Shown piece after piece: positions 42,265 through 51,314 of a stretch of 52,145 nt of DNA. The stretch's first letter is position 1, and each line of letters starts with the position of its first letter. Under the pieces are notes generated by a model. That model was not told the DNA's origin, did not search any database, and saw nothing but the letters and a program-made list of their open reading frames with translations. This DNA is from an uncultured Pelagibacteraceae bacterium (GTDB lineage: Bacteria > Pseudomonadota > Alphaproteobacteria > Pelagibacterales > Pelagibacteraceae). The translations under genes were made by a program, and so were the position numbers. The stretch is taken from positions 1-52,145 of the forward strand of contig CAJQRW010000020.1 of assembly GCA_905612415.1 (NCBI GenBank). Direction: 5' to 3'.

Positions 42265-44142
42265 TTACTTAGCAACTACTTTTTTTGAATCTAAAAAAAC
42301 TTTTTTATTTTTTGGTCGGTAATTATATTTTTTTTTAAATTTCTTAGGTTTTCTAAAAGTTTTTCCACTAAAAACTTTTTTATCGTAATTGACTTTTGGT
42401 AAATTACTTTCAATTGCTTCAATATTTTCAACTTTTTTTATAATTTTATTATTTTTATTTAGTAAATCGATTTTATATTCAGGAATAAGAAGCATATTGT
42501 CTGCTAATATATTAAATTCTATTTTGTATTTTTTTTTAAAATAATCTATCTCTTTAATTAAATTTTTCTCTATATATGTTTTAACTTTTAAAGGAGCGCT
42601 TAAGTTTACAATTTTTGCTTTATTAAAAAATGCTAATTCTTCTACTTTTTTAACTATTTTTAGAGCAAAAGAATCTAGAGAAAGTGTCATGTTCCATTTT
42701 ACTGAGCTTTCTCTTAGTCTTTGTCTTGTCATTTCAAGTAAGCCAAAATTACTTATCCTCCCAAACTGTATTCTAGCTCTGTCATCTTTTAATTTTTCTC
42801 TTAATTTTCTCTCTATAATCCTTCTGTTGTAATAATTATTCATATCAATAAAGTCGATAACAATTAGACCGGAAAGATCTCTTATTTTTATTTGTCTTGA
42901 AATTTCTTCAGCTGCTTCAAGATTTGTTTTTAAAGCTGTTTTTTCTATATTAACTTCTTTAATTGACTTACCTGAATTTATATCAATTGAGACTAATGCT
43001 TCAGTTGGATTAATTACCAAATAACCACCTGAAGTTAATTTAACAGTGGGTTCAAATATTCCGTTTAAATTTTTTTCAATACTCATTTCATGAAAAAGTG
43101 GTATTTTACCCCTAAATTTTTTAATTTTTTTAATATTTTCTGGCATAAAAAATTTCATAAAATTTTTTGCTTTTTGATAACCTTCGTTTCCATCAACAAT
43201 TATATTTTTGGTTTCATTAGTGAATACGTCTCTTATAGCTCTTTTAATTACATCTCCTTCTTCATAAACTAAGCTCGGCGCAATAGATTTAACTGCTTTA
43301 GTTTTAATAGTTTCCCATTCGCTTATTGTATTTACAACATCTTTGTTAATTTCATTTTTAGTTTTATTTAAGCCAGCGGTTCTAACGATTAATCCCATAG
43401 TTTCAGGTATTTTTATTTCGTGAAGAATTGATCTAATTTTTTTTCTATCATCAGAGTTAATTATTTTACGTGAAATCCCTCCACCTTTGGGTGTGTTTGG
43501 CATCAATACACTATACTTGCCAGCTAATGATATAAAAGTTGTAAGAGCAGCACCTTTTTGACCTCTTTCATCTTTTAAGATTTGTACTAAAATTATTTGT
43601 TCTGGTTTTATTACTTCTTGTATTTTATATCTTCTTATCCCATATCTTCTCTTTAAATCGTTAAACTGATTGTTTCTTTCAACAGGTGAAGACCCGTCTT
43701 TATTTTTTTCTTCATTAGAGTTAGATTGAATTTCACTATCATTTAAAGATGTTGCATCAGTTCCACCATCATTTAAAGATGTTGCGTCAGTTCCACCATT
43801 TTCAGCTTTCTGAACGCTCTCAACTTTAGAATTTTTTTCTTTTAGTTCTATTCTTAAATTTTCTTCATCTTTTTTTAATTTATCTTTATCACTTTGTGGT
43901 ATTTTATAATAATCAGATTGAATATCGTTAAATGCTAAAAAGCCATGTTTTTGTTTACCATAATTTACAAAAGCTGCTTGCAAAGAAGGTTCAATTCTGC
44001 TGACTTTTCCTAGATAAATATTATTTTTTAAATAAAGTTTATTTTTGTTTTCGTACTCATATTCTTCAATATGTTCATCTGATTTGAGCACGATTCTAGT
44101 TTCATCTGGATGCGATGCATCAATGTATAAATTTTTTTCCAT
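42265..44142 (-). CDS. rne: Ribonuclease E/G
   Basis: RIEPSLQAAFVNYGKQKHGFLAFNDI (S1 domain), GLIVRTAG, GGYLVINPTEALVSIDINSGK, LSGLIVIDFIDM, QFGRISNFGLLEMTRQRLR. Confidence 0.95.
   Translation of the reverse strand: MEKNLYIDASHPDETRIVLKSDEHIEEYEYENKNKLYLKNNIYLGKVSRIEPSLQAAFVNYGKQKHGFLAFNDIQSDYYKIPQSDKDKLKKDEENLRIELKEKNSKVESVQKAENGGTDATSLNDGGTDATSLNDSEIQSNSNEEKNKDGSSPVERNNQFNDLKRRYGIRRYKIQEVIKPEQIILVQILKDERGQKGAALTTFISLAGKYSVLMPNTPKGGGISRKIINSDDRKKIRSILHEIKIPETMGLIVRTAGLNKTKNEINKDVVNTISEWETIKTKAVKSIAPSLVYEEGDVIKRAIRDVFTNETKNIIVDGNEGYQKAKNFMKFFMPENIKKIKKFRGKIPLFHEMSIEKNLNGIFEPTVKLTSGGYLVINPTEALVSIDINSGKSIKEVNIEKTALKTNLEAAEEISRQIKIRDLSGLIVIDFIDMNNYYNRRIIERKLREKLKDDRARIQFGRISNFGLLEMTRQRLRESSVKWNMTLSLDSFALKIVKKVEELAFFNKAKIVNLSAPLKVKTYIEKNLIKEIDYFKKKYKIEFNILADNMLLIPEYKIDLLNKNNKIIKKVENIEAIESNLPKVNYDKKVFSGKTFRKPKKFKKKYNYRPKNKKVFLDSKKVVAK
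43738..43797 (-). repeat. Two tandem 30-bp units inside rne
   Basis: atcatttaaagatgttgc[a/g]tcagttccacc twice (43738-43767, 43768-43797) with one mismatch; encodes GGTDATSLND-GGTDATSLND. Confidence 0.93.
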
Positions 44143-44309
44143 GAAAATTTGTTCCTGTTTATAATTTTAGTCATAAATTTGAATTTTGTTATATGTTGAT
44201 ATTATTTGTATCTCAAAATTGAGTATAAATATATAAATTTCTTATACAACCCACACTTATTTGCAAAAATGCCATAAGAAAGCCAGAATTAATTCATTTC
44301 CTCAAATTT

Positions 44310-46667
44310 ATGCTTGTTTATGTAAAAAAAGGTACAAAATTTATAATTATTATTTTATTTTTAATATTATTATTTATATTTTCTACACTATGGTATTTTT
44401 CATCGGATCTTCCAGATTATAAAATACTTGCAAACTACAAACCCCCCGTTTCAAGCAGAGTACATTCTGGCGAAGGTCAATTAATAGCAGAGTACGCTTT
44501 GCAAAAAAGGTTATTTATTCCATACGATTCAATTCCTAAAAAGGTAATATATTCCTTTATTTCAGCGGAAGATAAAAATTTTTTTTATCATCCAGGTGTC
44601 GATGCAAAAAGCATTACAAGAGCTGTAATTAAAAATATTAAAAATTACTACTCAGCTAAAAGATTAGAAGGAGCCTCTACTATTACGCAGCAAGTTGCTA
44701 AAAATTTTCTCTTAACTAGCGAAGTATCCTTAAAGAGAAAAATAAAAGAAGCTATATTAGCTTTCAGGATTGAAAGAGCATATTCAAAGGAAAGAATAAT
44801 GGAGTTGTATTTAAATCAAATATACTTAGGACAAGGAACTTATGGTGTTGCTGCCGCAAGTCTAGAATATTTTGATAAAGCTGTTGGAGATTTAAACTAT
44901 GAAGAAGCCGCACTTTTAGCTGCTTTACCTAAAGCTCCAAGCAAATATAATCCATACAAATCATTAGAAATAGCAAAAAAGAGAAGAGATTTTGTATTAA
45001 AAAATCTATACGAAAATTCATATATTGATAATAAAACATATAAAAATTTAAAAGACAAAGAAATTAAAACTAAAAAAAGAAAAATAAAACTTTTAGAAGA
45101 AGCAAATTTTTATTCAGAAGAAGTAAGAAGAATTGTTAGCGATACATATGGTTATAATAATTTATATAAAGGAGGTTTATCAGTAAGAACACCTTTAAAT
45201 TCTAAATATCAAATTGAAGCCTTAAAAGCTTTAAGAGAAGGTTTGGAAGAGTATGACAGAAGACACGGATGGAGAGGACCAATTATAAACATAAATTCAA
45301 AAGATTGGTTTAAACAAACTGACAACTTTATTCCTGACAAAAGTCTTAATTGGAAATTAGCTCAAGTAAAAAAGGTTGACAAATTATTTGTTAAAATAGA
45401 ATTTGAAAATAAAGAAATTGGTTTTATTGATTTTAAAAGTATAAATTGGGTTAGAAAAGAAAGTTTTGATGAAATTTTAAAAGTAAATGATATTATTTAT
45501 GTAACTAAAATTAAAAAAAATAAATGGGATTTAAAACAGTTACCTAAAATAAATGGAGCTATTATAGTAATGGATCCTTATACAGGAAGGGTATTGGCGA
45601 TGGCTGGGGGCTTTAGTTATAAGTTAAGTGAATTTAACCGAGCTACGCAAGCTAAAAGACAACCAGGATCTGCTTTTAAACCAATTGTGTACGCGGCTGC
45701 CTTAGAAAATGGATTCACTCCATCAACATTAGTTTTAGATGCTCCTTTTGTGATGAACCAAGGAGTAGGTTTAAAAACTTGGAAACCTGAAAATTATGGA
45801 AAAAAATTTTATGGTCCATCAACCTTAAGAACAGGAATTGAAAAATCTAGAAATTTAATGACTGTAAGAGTAGCGCAAAAAGTTGGCTTTAAGAAAATCT
45901 CAAAAATAACAAAAAGTTTTGGTATATACGAAGATGTTCCTGAATTATTATCAGTATCATTAGGTGCGGCCGAGACAACCTTGGTCCAACTCACAAATGC
46001 CTATTGCAGTTTCATTAATGGAGGTAAAAAAGTTACACCTATATTTATAGACAGAATTCAAGACAGAAGAGGTAAAACTATTTTTAATGCAGACAAAAGA
46101 AAGTGCATTGGTTGTGTAGAAATTTCTTATATGAAAGACGAAGTTCCAACAATTAAAGATAATAGACAGCAAATCATTACTCCAGAAACTGCATATCAAA
46201 TAACTTCTATGATGGAAGGGGCTGTTCAAAGAGGAACAGGCAGAAAGTTAAGGAATTTAAATTTAACTTTAGCTGGGAAAACAGGCACAACAAATAACAA
46301 TATGGATGCCTGGTTTCTAGGATTTACACCTAAGTTAGTAATTGGAGTTTATGTTGGTTTTGATGAGCCAAAAACACTTGGAAAATATGAAACCGGTGCA
46401 AAAGCTGCTCTTCCAATTTTTAAAAAATTTGTAAAAAAAGTTGTTAAAAAAAAGGATGCACTTCCTTTTAAAATTCCAAAAAATATAAATTTAGTTATAG
46501 TTGATGAGGAAACTGGATTGCGCGCAAACACTAGTTCAAAAAAAACAATATACGAAGCATTCAAAACAAAAAGTAATTTTATGCTTGATATTGATAATTC
46601 AACAGATAAGGATAGATTAGAATTTTATGATTCAAAGAATAAAAATAATATTTTAAGATTTTACTAA
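44310..46667 (+). CDS. mrcA: Penicillin-binding protein 1A (transglycosylase/transpeptidase)
   Basis: 785 aa; SAEDKNFFYHPGVD, GASTITQQVAKNFLLTSE, RQPGSAFKPIVYAAAL, LAGKTGTTNNNMDAWFLGFTP. Confidence 0.95.
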   Translation: MLVYVKKGTKFIIIILFLILLFIFSTLWYFSSDLPDYKILANYKPPVSSRVHSGEGQLIAEYALQKRLFIPYDSIPKKVIYSFISAEDKNFFYHPGVDAKSITRAVIKNIKNYYSAKRLEGASTITQQVAKNFLLTSEVSLKRKIKEAILAFRIERAYSKERIMELYLNQIYLGQGTYGVAAASLEYFDKAVGDLNYEEAALLAALPKAPSKYNPYKSLEIAKKRRDFVLKNLYENSYIDNKTYKNLKDKEIKTKKRKIKLLEEANFYSEEVRRIVSDTYGYNNLYKGGLSVRTPLNSKYQIEALKALREGLEEYDRRHGWRGPIININSKDWFKQTDNFIPDKSLNWKLAQVKKVDKLFVKIEFENKEIGFIDFKSINWVRKESFDEILKVNDIIYVTKIKKNKWDLKQLPKINGAIIVMDPYTGRVLAMAGGFSYKLSEFNRATQAKRQPGSAFKPIVYAAALENGFTPSTLVLDAPFVMNQGVGLKTWKPENYGKKFYGPSTLRTGIEKSRNLMTVRVAQKVGFKKISKITKSFGIYEDVPELLSVSLGAAETTLVQLTNAYCSFINGGKKVTPIFIDRIQDRRGKTIFNADKRKCIGCVEISYMKDEVPTIKDNRQQIITPETAYQITSMMEGAVQRGTGRKLRNLNLTLAGKTGTTNNNMDAWFLGFTPKLVIGVYVGFDEPKTLGKYETGAKAALPIFKKFVKKVVKKKDALPFKIPKNINLVIVDEETGLRANTSSKKTIYEAFKTKSNFMLDIDNSTDKDRLEFYDSKNKNNILRFY

Positions 46668-46669
46668 TT

Positions 46670-47780
46670 ATGCAAAATATAAAAGATACAATTTCAGATA
46701 TTAAAAAAATAATTATTAATATAAGGGGGTATCTTTGAGCAAAATAAAATTAAAGATAAAATTACAAAGTTTGACCTAGCAATAAGCAAGGAAAAATTTT
46801 GGAAAGATAAAATCTCTGCCCAAAAAATTCTTAAGGAAAAAAATTTTTTTGAATCTATTTTTTGTGATTTTAATTTAACAGTAACCGAACTAGATAATCT
46901 TGAACAACTTCTAGAGCTGGCTGAAAGTGAACAGGATTCTGTTGTAATAAAAGATTGTGAAAATAAAATAAGTATATTACTAAACAATGTGAAAAAAACA
47001 CAAGTTACATGTTTTTTGTCCGGTGAAAATGATTATTTAGATACCTACCTTGAAATACATGCCGGAGCGGGTGGAACAGAAAGTCAAGATTGGGCAATAA
47101 TGTTGAGAAGAATGTATTCAAAATGGGCGGAAAAAAAAAAGTGTAACTTTCAAATTATTAGCGAACACAAAGGTGATGAGGCGGGCATTAAATCTTCAAC
47201 CTTAAAAATTATAGGACCTTATATGCATGGATTGCTTAAATCAGAGTCAGGAGTTCATAGACTAGTTAGAATTTCCCCTTTTGATTCAGGAGCAAGAAGG
47301 CATACTAGTTTTGCTAGTGTATGGATTTACCCTGTTGTTGACGAAAATATTAAAATAGATATTAATGAAAAAGATTTAAGAATAGACACGTATAGATCTA
47401 GTGGTGCTGGTGGACAGCATGTTAATACTACTGATAGTGCAGTTAGAATAACGCATTTGCCCACAAACATTGTTGTTCAATGTCAAAATGAGAGATCACA
47501 GCATAAAAATAAAGAAACATGTTTTAATATGTTAAAAGCTCGATTGTATAAATATGAAATGGAAAAAAAGGAACAGTTATCTGAAAATTTAGCAAAATCC
47601 AAAACAGATATTGGATGGGGCCATCAAATCCGGTCATACGTTTTGCAACCATACCAACTAGTTAAAGATTTGAGAAACAATTTAGAAAATACAGATCCCG
47701 ATAGTGTTTTAGATGGTGATATAGACTCATTTCTTGAAGCAGCTCTTTATCAAAGTAAACAAAAGGATAAAAAAAAATAA
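46670..47780 (+). CDS. prfB: Peptide chain release factor 2, expressed via +1 programmed frameshift
   Basis: Zero-frame ORF ATG46670...AGG GGG TAT CTT TGA(46736-46738); +1 frame from GAG at 46737 is open and in frame with the 46989-47780 ORF, which carries HAGAGGTESQDWA, SPFDSGARRHTSFASV and SSGAGGQHVNTTDSAVRITH. Confidence 0.95.
46724..46738 (+). promoter_or_regulatory. prfB programmed +1 frameshift signal (internal SD AGGGGG + slippery CTTTGA)
   Basis: aggggg-tat-ctt-tga, identical to the classical RF2 recoding core over these 15 nt. Confidence 0.93.
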
Positions 47781-47781
47781 A

Positions 47782-50019
47782 ATGTTGAAAATAATCATAA
47801 AATTTTTTTTAACTATTTTAATAATTTTGTTTTTAATTATAATTTATTTTACTTTTATAGGGGTAGAAACTGGCAAATTTAATAGTCTAATAAAGAGTAA
47901 GAGTAATGAAATTAATAAATTTGTTAAATTAGAGTTTGATACAACAAAAATATATATAAAACCAAAAGAATTAAATCTTGCAGTTGAGTTACGAAATCCA
48001 AAAATTTTAATAAAAGAAAATGAGATTATTTTATCTAATCTAGATCTATATTTGTCATTAAAATCATTTTTAACATCTGATTTTATATTAAAAAGAGCAG
48101 AAATTTCATTTAAACAAAATGATATAAAAGATTTATCAAAAATTAGTAATTTATTTTTACCCATGATTATTAATCAAAAAATAAATAAAATATTTAAAAA
48201 AGGAAAACTAGAAGGTAAGTTTATAATACCATTTAATGCTAGCGGTAGTGTTGGTAAAGATTATGCTTTTTCAGGAAAAATATCAAATGCTCTAATCAAT
48301 TTAACAAAAGAATTGTCTATAAGAAATTTAACAACTGAAATCAAACATATAAAAAATTTTAATAATAATGAATTTAAAATTAAAATTAATGATGGTTCTA
48401 TATATAATCTTAAATTAACAGATACTGTTATTAACTTAAAAAAAAATAAAAGAAAAACTATTATCACAAGTAATTTAAGAACAAATGGAAATATTAGTTT
48501 ATCTGAAGTTAAAAAAATATCTTCTCTAATCGGTGCAAATATTAACTTTTTAAAAGATATTAATGGAAAGATTGATCTAAATACTAATATAAACTTTAAT
48601 TTAAATAAGTTTTTTCAACCTAAAAATATAACTTATTCTTCTGGTGGCAATATCAGCCACCTAGAAATAATTCTTGGGCAGAATAAAGCAATAAGTGCAT
48701 ATTTACCTGATTATACATCAAAGGTCATTTTTAAAGATACAGCTATAAAACTATTTAATTCAAAATTAAATTCCATCTTTGAAATAAGTGGTTTCTTTAA
48801 AACAAAAAACAAATTTGAAGATTTCAAAATAAAAAGAATTTATAATTTTAAAAATAAAAATTTTAATTTGGATGGCATTGTTAATTTAGCATCAAACAAT
48901 ATATTTATTCCAAATCTAAATTATAAAAAATTTAACGGCATAAAATCAAAGATAAGTTTTGATATAAATTTTATTAATAATAAAAATTATAATATTAATT
49001 CTCTAGAATACATCGAAGGAAATACTAGAATTTCATTAGAAAAAATAAAATTAAATAAAAATTATGAAATAGATGATTTTAAAAAAGTAGAAATAACTAC
49101 TTTCAATAAAGATATAAAAAATAATGGTTTCATAATTAATAATGATAAAAAAATTATAATTACAGGTCATATTTTTGATGCATCTCCTCTTTTAAAATCT
49201 CTATACAAAACAAATGAAAAAAAAATGCTAAGTAAAAAATTTAGCAGGGAGGTAAAAGTCAATCTAGATAAAACAATAACGGGAACAGATGATGATATTT
49301 TAAGTCTTTCCATGATAGCTTCTATTAAAAAAGGTGCCTACGACAAATTAATTTTAAAAGGCAATTTTTCAGATGATGAGATAGTAGAAATATCAATTTA
49401 TAAGCAAAATAATGGAGATAAAACACTTCAAGTAGTTTCAGATAGAGCTAGACCTTTTGTAAAAAGCTTTGATTTTATAGAAGGTTTTGAGGGTGGAAAG
49501 TTAGAGTATGAATCAGTTATTACAGAAAAATTTTCTAATTCTAATTTATTAATTTCTAATTTTAAAGTTTCTAAAGTTCCTGCCTTAGCTAAATTATTAA
49601 CTTTAGCATCTTTTCAAGGTATAGCTGATACTTTAAGTGGTGAAGGTATACGTTTTGAATCTTTTGAAATGAAAACTAATGCTGTAGGAAATGTTTTAAA
49701 TATAGAAGATGCTTTAGCGATTGGCCCAGCGGTGTCAATTTTATTAGATGGGTATGTGGAAAAAGGAAAACTCGTCAGTTTGAGAGGCACTTTAGTTCCA
49801 GCAACAAAATTAAATGCAATAATAGCTTCTATACCAATAGTTGGTAATATTTTGGTTGGTAAAAAAACAGGTGATGGCGTTGTTGGTGTGAGCTTTAAAA
49901 TGAAAGGGCCACCAAAAAATATAAAAACTAGCGTAAACCCAATTAAAACTTTAACCCCACGATTTATTGTCAGAGCTGTAGAAAAATTAAAAAAAAATAA
50001 AAATAAAGAAACTAAATAA
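47782..50019 (+). CDS. AsmA-like/DUF3971 inner-membrane-anchored protein
   Basis: One N-terminal TM helix, very long beta-rich region, C-terminal EGFEGGKLEYESVI...KVPALAKLLTLASFQGIADTLSGEGIRFESFEMKTNAVGNVLNIEDALAIGPAVSILLDGYV typical of AsmA-like C-terminal domains. Start placed at 47782, 1 nt after the prfB stop. Confidence 0.78.
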   Translation: MLKIIIKFFLTILIILFLIIIYFTFIGVETGKFNSLIKSKSNEINKFVKLEFDTTKIYIKPKELNLAVELRNPKILIKENEIILSNLDLYLSLKSFLTSDFILKRAEISFKQNDIKDLSKISNLFLPMIINQKINKIFKKGKLEGKFIIPFNASGSVGKDYAFSGKISNALINLTKELSIRNLTTEIKHIKNFNNNEFKIKINDGSIYNLKLTDTVINLKKNKRKTIITSNLRTNGNISLSEVKKISSLIGANINFLKDINGKIDLNTNINFNLNKFFQPKNITYSSGGNISHLEIILGQNKAISAYLPDYTSKVIFKDTAIKLFNSKLNSIFEISGFFKTKNKFEDFKIKRIYNFKNKNFNLDGIVNLASNNIFIPNLNYKKFNGIKSKISFDINFINNKNYNINSLEYIEGNTRISLEKIKLNKNYEIDDFKKVEITTFNKDIKNNGFIINNDKKIIITGHIFDASPLLKSLYKTNEKKMLSKKFSREVKVNLDKTITGTDDDILSLSMIASIKKGAYDKLILKGNFSDDEIVEISIYKQNNGDKTLQVVSDRARPFVKSFDFIEGFEGGKLEYESVITEKFSNSNLLISNFKVSKVPALAKLLTLASFQGIADTLSGEGIRFESFEMKTNAVGNVLNIEDALAIGPAVSILLDGYVEKGKLVSLRGTLVPATKLNAIIASIPIVGNILVGKKTGDGVVGVSFKMKGPPKNIKTSVNPIKTLTPRFIVRAVEKLKKNKNKETK

Positions 50020-51253
50020 TTTTTACTATCACGTGCTGTTTTTTTCCATGAGAGACTTTTATAGTATTGTTAATGTCAAAGTTATCTTCATTAATTACTT
50101 TATTTTCATTTTTTATAATTTCATTATTAATTTTTAAACCATTATTTTTTATCATTCTTCTAATTTCACTTTTAGAATCTGCTAATTTTGTGCACAACAC
50201 TAAGTCAAAAATATTTATTCCATTTTTAATCATATTTTTTTTAATTTTAAATATTGGAAGGTTTTTACCAACCGATTTTTCTTCAAATGTTTTTTTAGCT
50301 GTAAGTTCAGAATCTTTAGACTCTTTCTCCCCATGGAGCATAGCTGTAGCTTCATTAGCTAATATAACTTTAAGATTATTTATATCCTGGTTGCTGTTTT
50401 TAAGATTATTAATTTCATTTGAACTTAGATCAGTAAAAAGATTTAAAAATTTTTCTACATCATCATCATTTGTATTTCTCCAAAATTGCCAGTAATCATA
50501 TGGGGACAGTATTTTTTTGTTCAACCAAATTGCACCTTTTTCAGTTTTACCCATTTTATTTCCTGAAGATGTTGTTATTAATGGAGTGGTTAGCCCATAT
50601 GCTTGTTTTTTATTTTTCCTTTTAATTAAATCTGTTCCATTTACTATATTTCCCCATTGGTCTGATCCACCTATTTGTAAAAAACATTTATGATGTGAGT
50701 TAAGTTCATAAAAATCATACGCTTGTAGCATCATGTAATTAAATTCCATATAGCTCAAAGATTGCTCTCTCTCTAACCTTAATTTTACACTGTCAAATGT
50801 TAACATTTTATTAATAGTAAAATGCTTACCTATATCTCTCAAAAATTTCACATAGTTTAATTTATTTAACCAGGAATAGTTATTTACAAAAATTGGTTTT
50901 ATGCTGGGGTTATTAGATTTTAAAAATATTTTAAAAACATTTTCAATACTTTTAATATTCTTATCAATTTCTTTTTTATCTAACATTTTTCTAGTTTCAT
51001 CTTTTCCAGATGGGTCACCAATTAAAGTAGTTCCACCACCCAATAATACTATTGGTTGATGTCCATATTTTTGAAGAAGACGTAGGCACATTATTTGCAT
51101 TAAGCTACCAACATGTAAACTTTCAGCAGTACAATCAAAACCAATATAAGCCTTAATTTTACTAGCATTCATGAGTTCATTTAAACCAGTATCATCGGTA
51201 CACTGATTGAAGTAACCTCTTTTTTTAAATTCTGATAGAAATGTATCTTGCAT
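50012..51253 (-). CDS. tyrS: Tyrosyl-tRNA synthetase
   Basis: YIGFDCTAESLHVGSLMQIM, LLGGGTTLIGDPSGKDETRKML, QIGGSDQWGNIVNG, S4 domain at C-terminus. Confidence 0.98.
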   Translation of the reverse strand: MQDTFLSEFKKRGYFNQCTDDTGLNELMNASKIKAYIGFDCTAESLHVGSLMQIMCLRLLQKYGHQPIVLLGGGTTLIGDPSGKDETRKMLDKKEIDKNIKSIENVFKIFLKSNNPSIKPIFVNNYSWLNKLNYVKFLRDIGKHFTINKMLTFDSVKLRLEREQSLSYMEFNYMMLQAYDFYELNSHHKCFLQIGGSDQWGNIVNGTDLIKRKNKKQAYGLTTPLITTSSGNKMGKTEKGAIWLNKKILSPYDYWQFWRNTNDDDVEKFLNLFTDLSSNEINNLKNSNQDINNLKVILANEATAMLHGEKESKDSELTAKKTFEEKSVGKNLPIFKIKKNMIKNGINIFDLVLCTKLADSKSEIRRMIKNNGLKINNEIIKNENKVINEDNFDINNTIKVSHGKKQHVIVKII

Positions 51254-51314
51254 GAATTTTTTAGCTTAATTAAAATAATAATATACAAGATTTTATTTAA
51301 ATAAAATATAACTT

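Noticed and set aside
43738-43797. CRISPR-like repeat
   Set aside because: Only two directly abutting 30-bp units without spacers, in frame inside rne.
46733-46738. Frameshift sequencing error or prfB pseudogene
   Set aside because: The exact AGGGGGTATCTTTGA recoding context makes programmed frameshifting far more likely than an error.
46694-46987. 97-aa minus-strand ORF filling the gap before the called prfB ORF
   Set aside because: That gap is explained by the +1-frame N-terminal part of RF2 on the plus strand.
50067-50495. 142-aa plus-strand ORF
   Set aside because: Antisense to the conserved tyrS C-terminal region; no recognisable domain.
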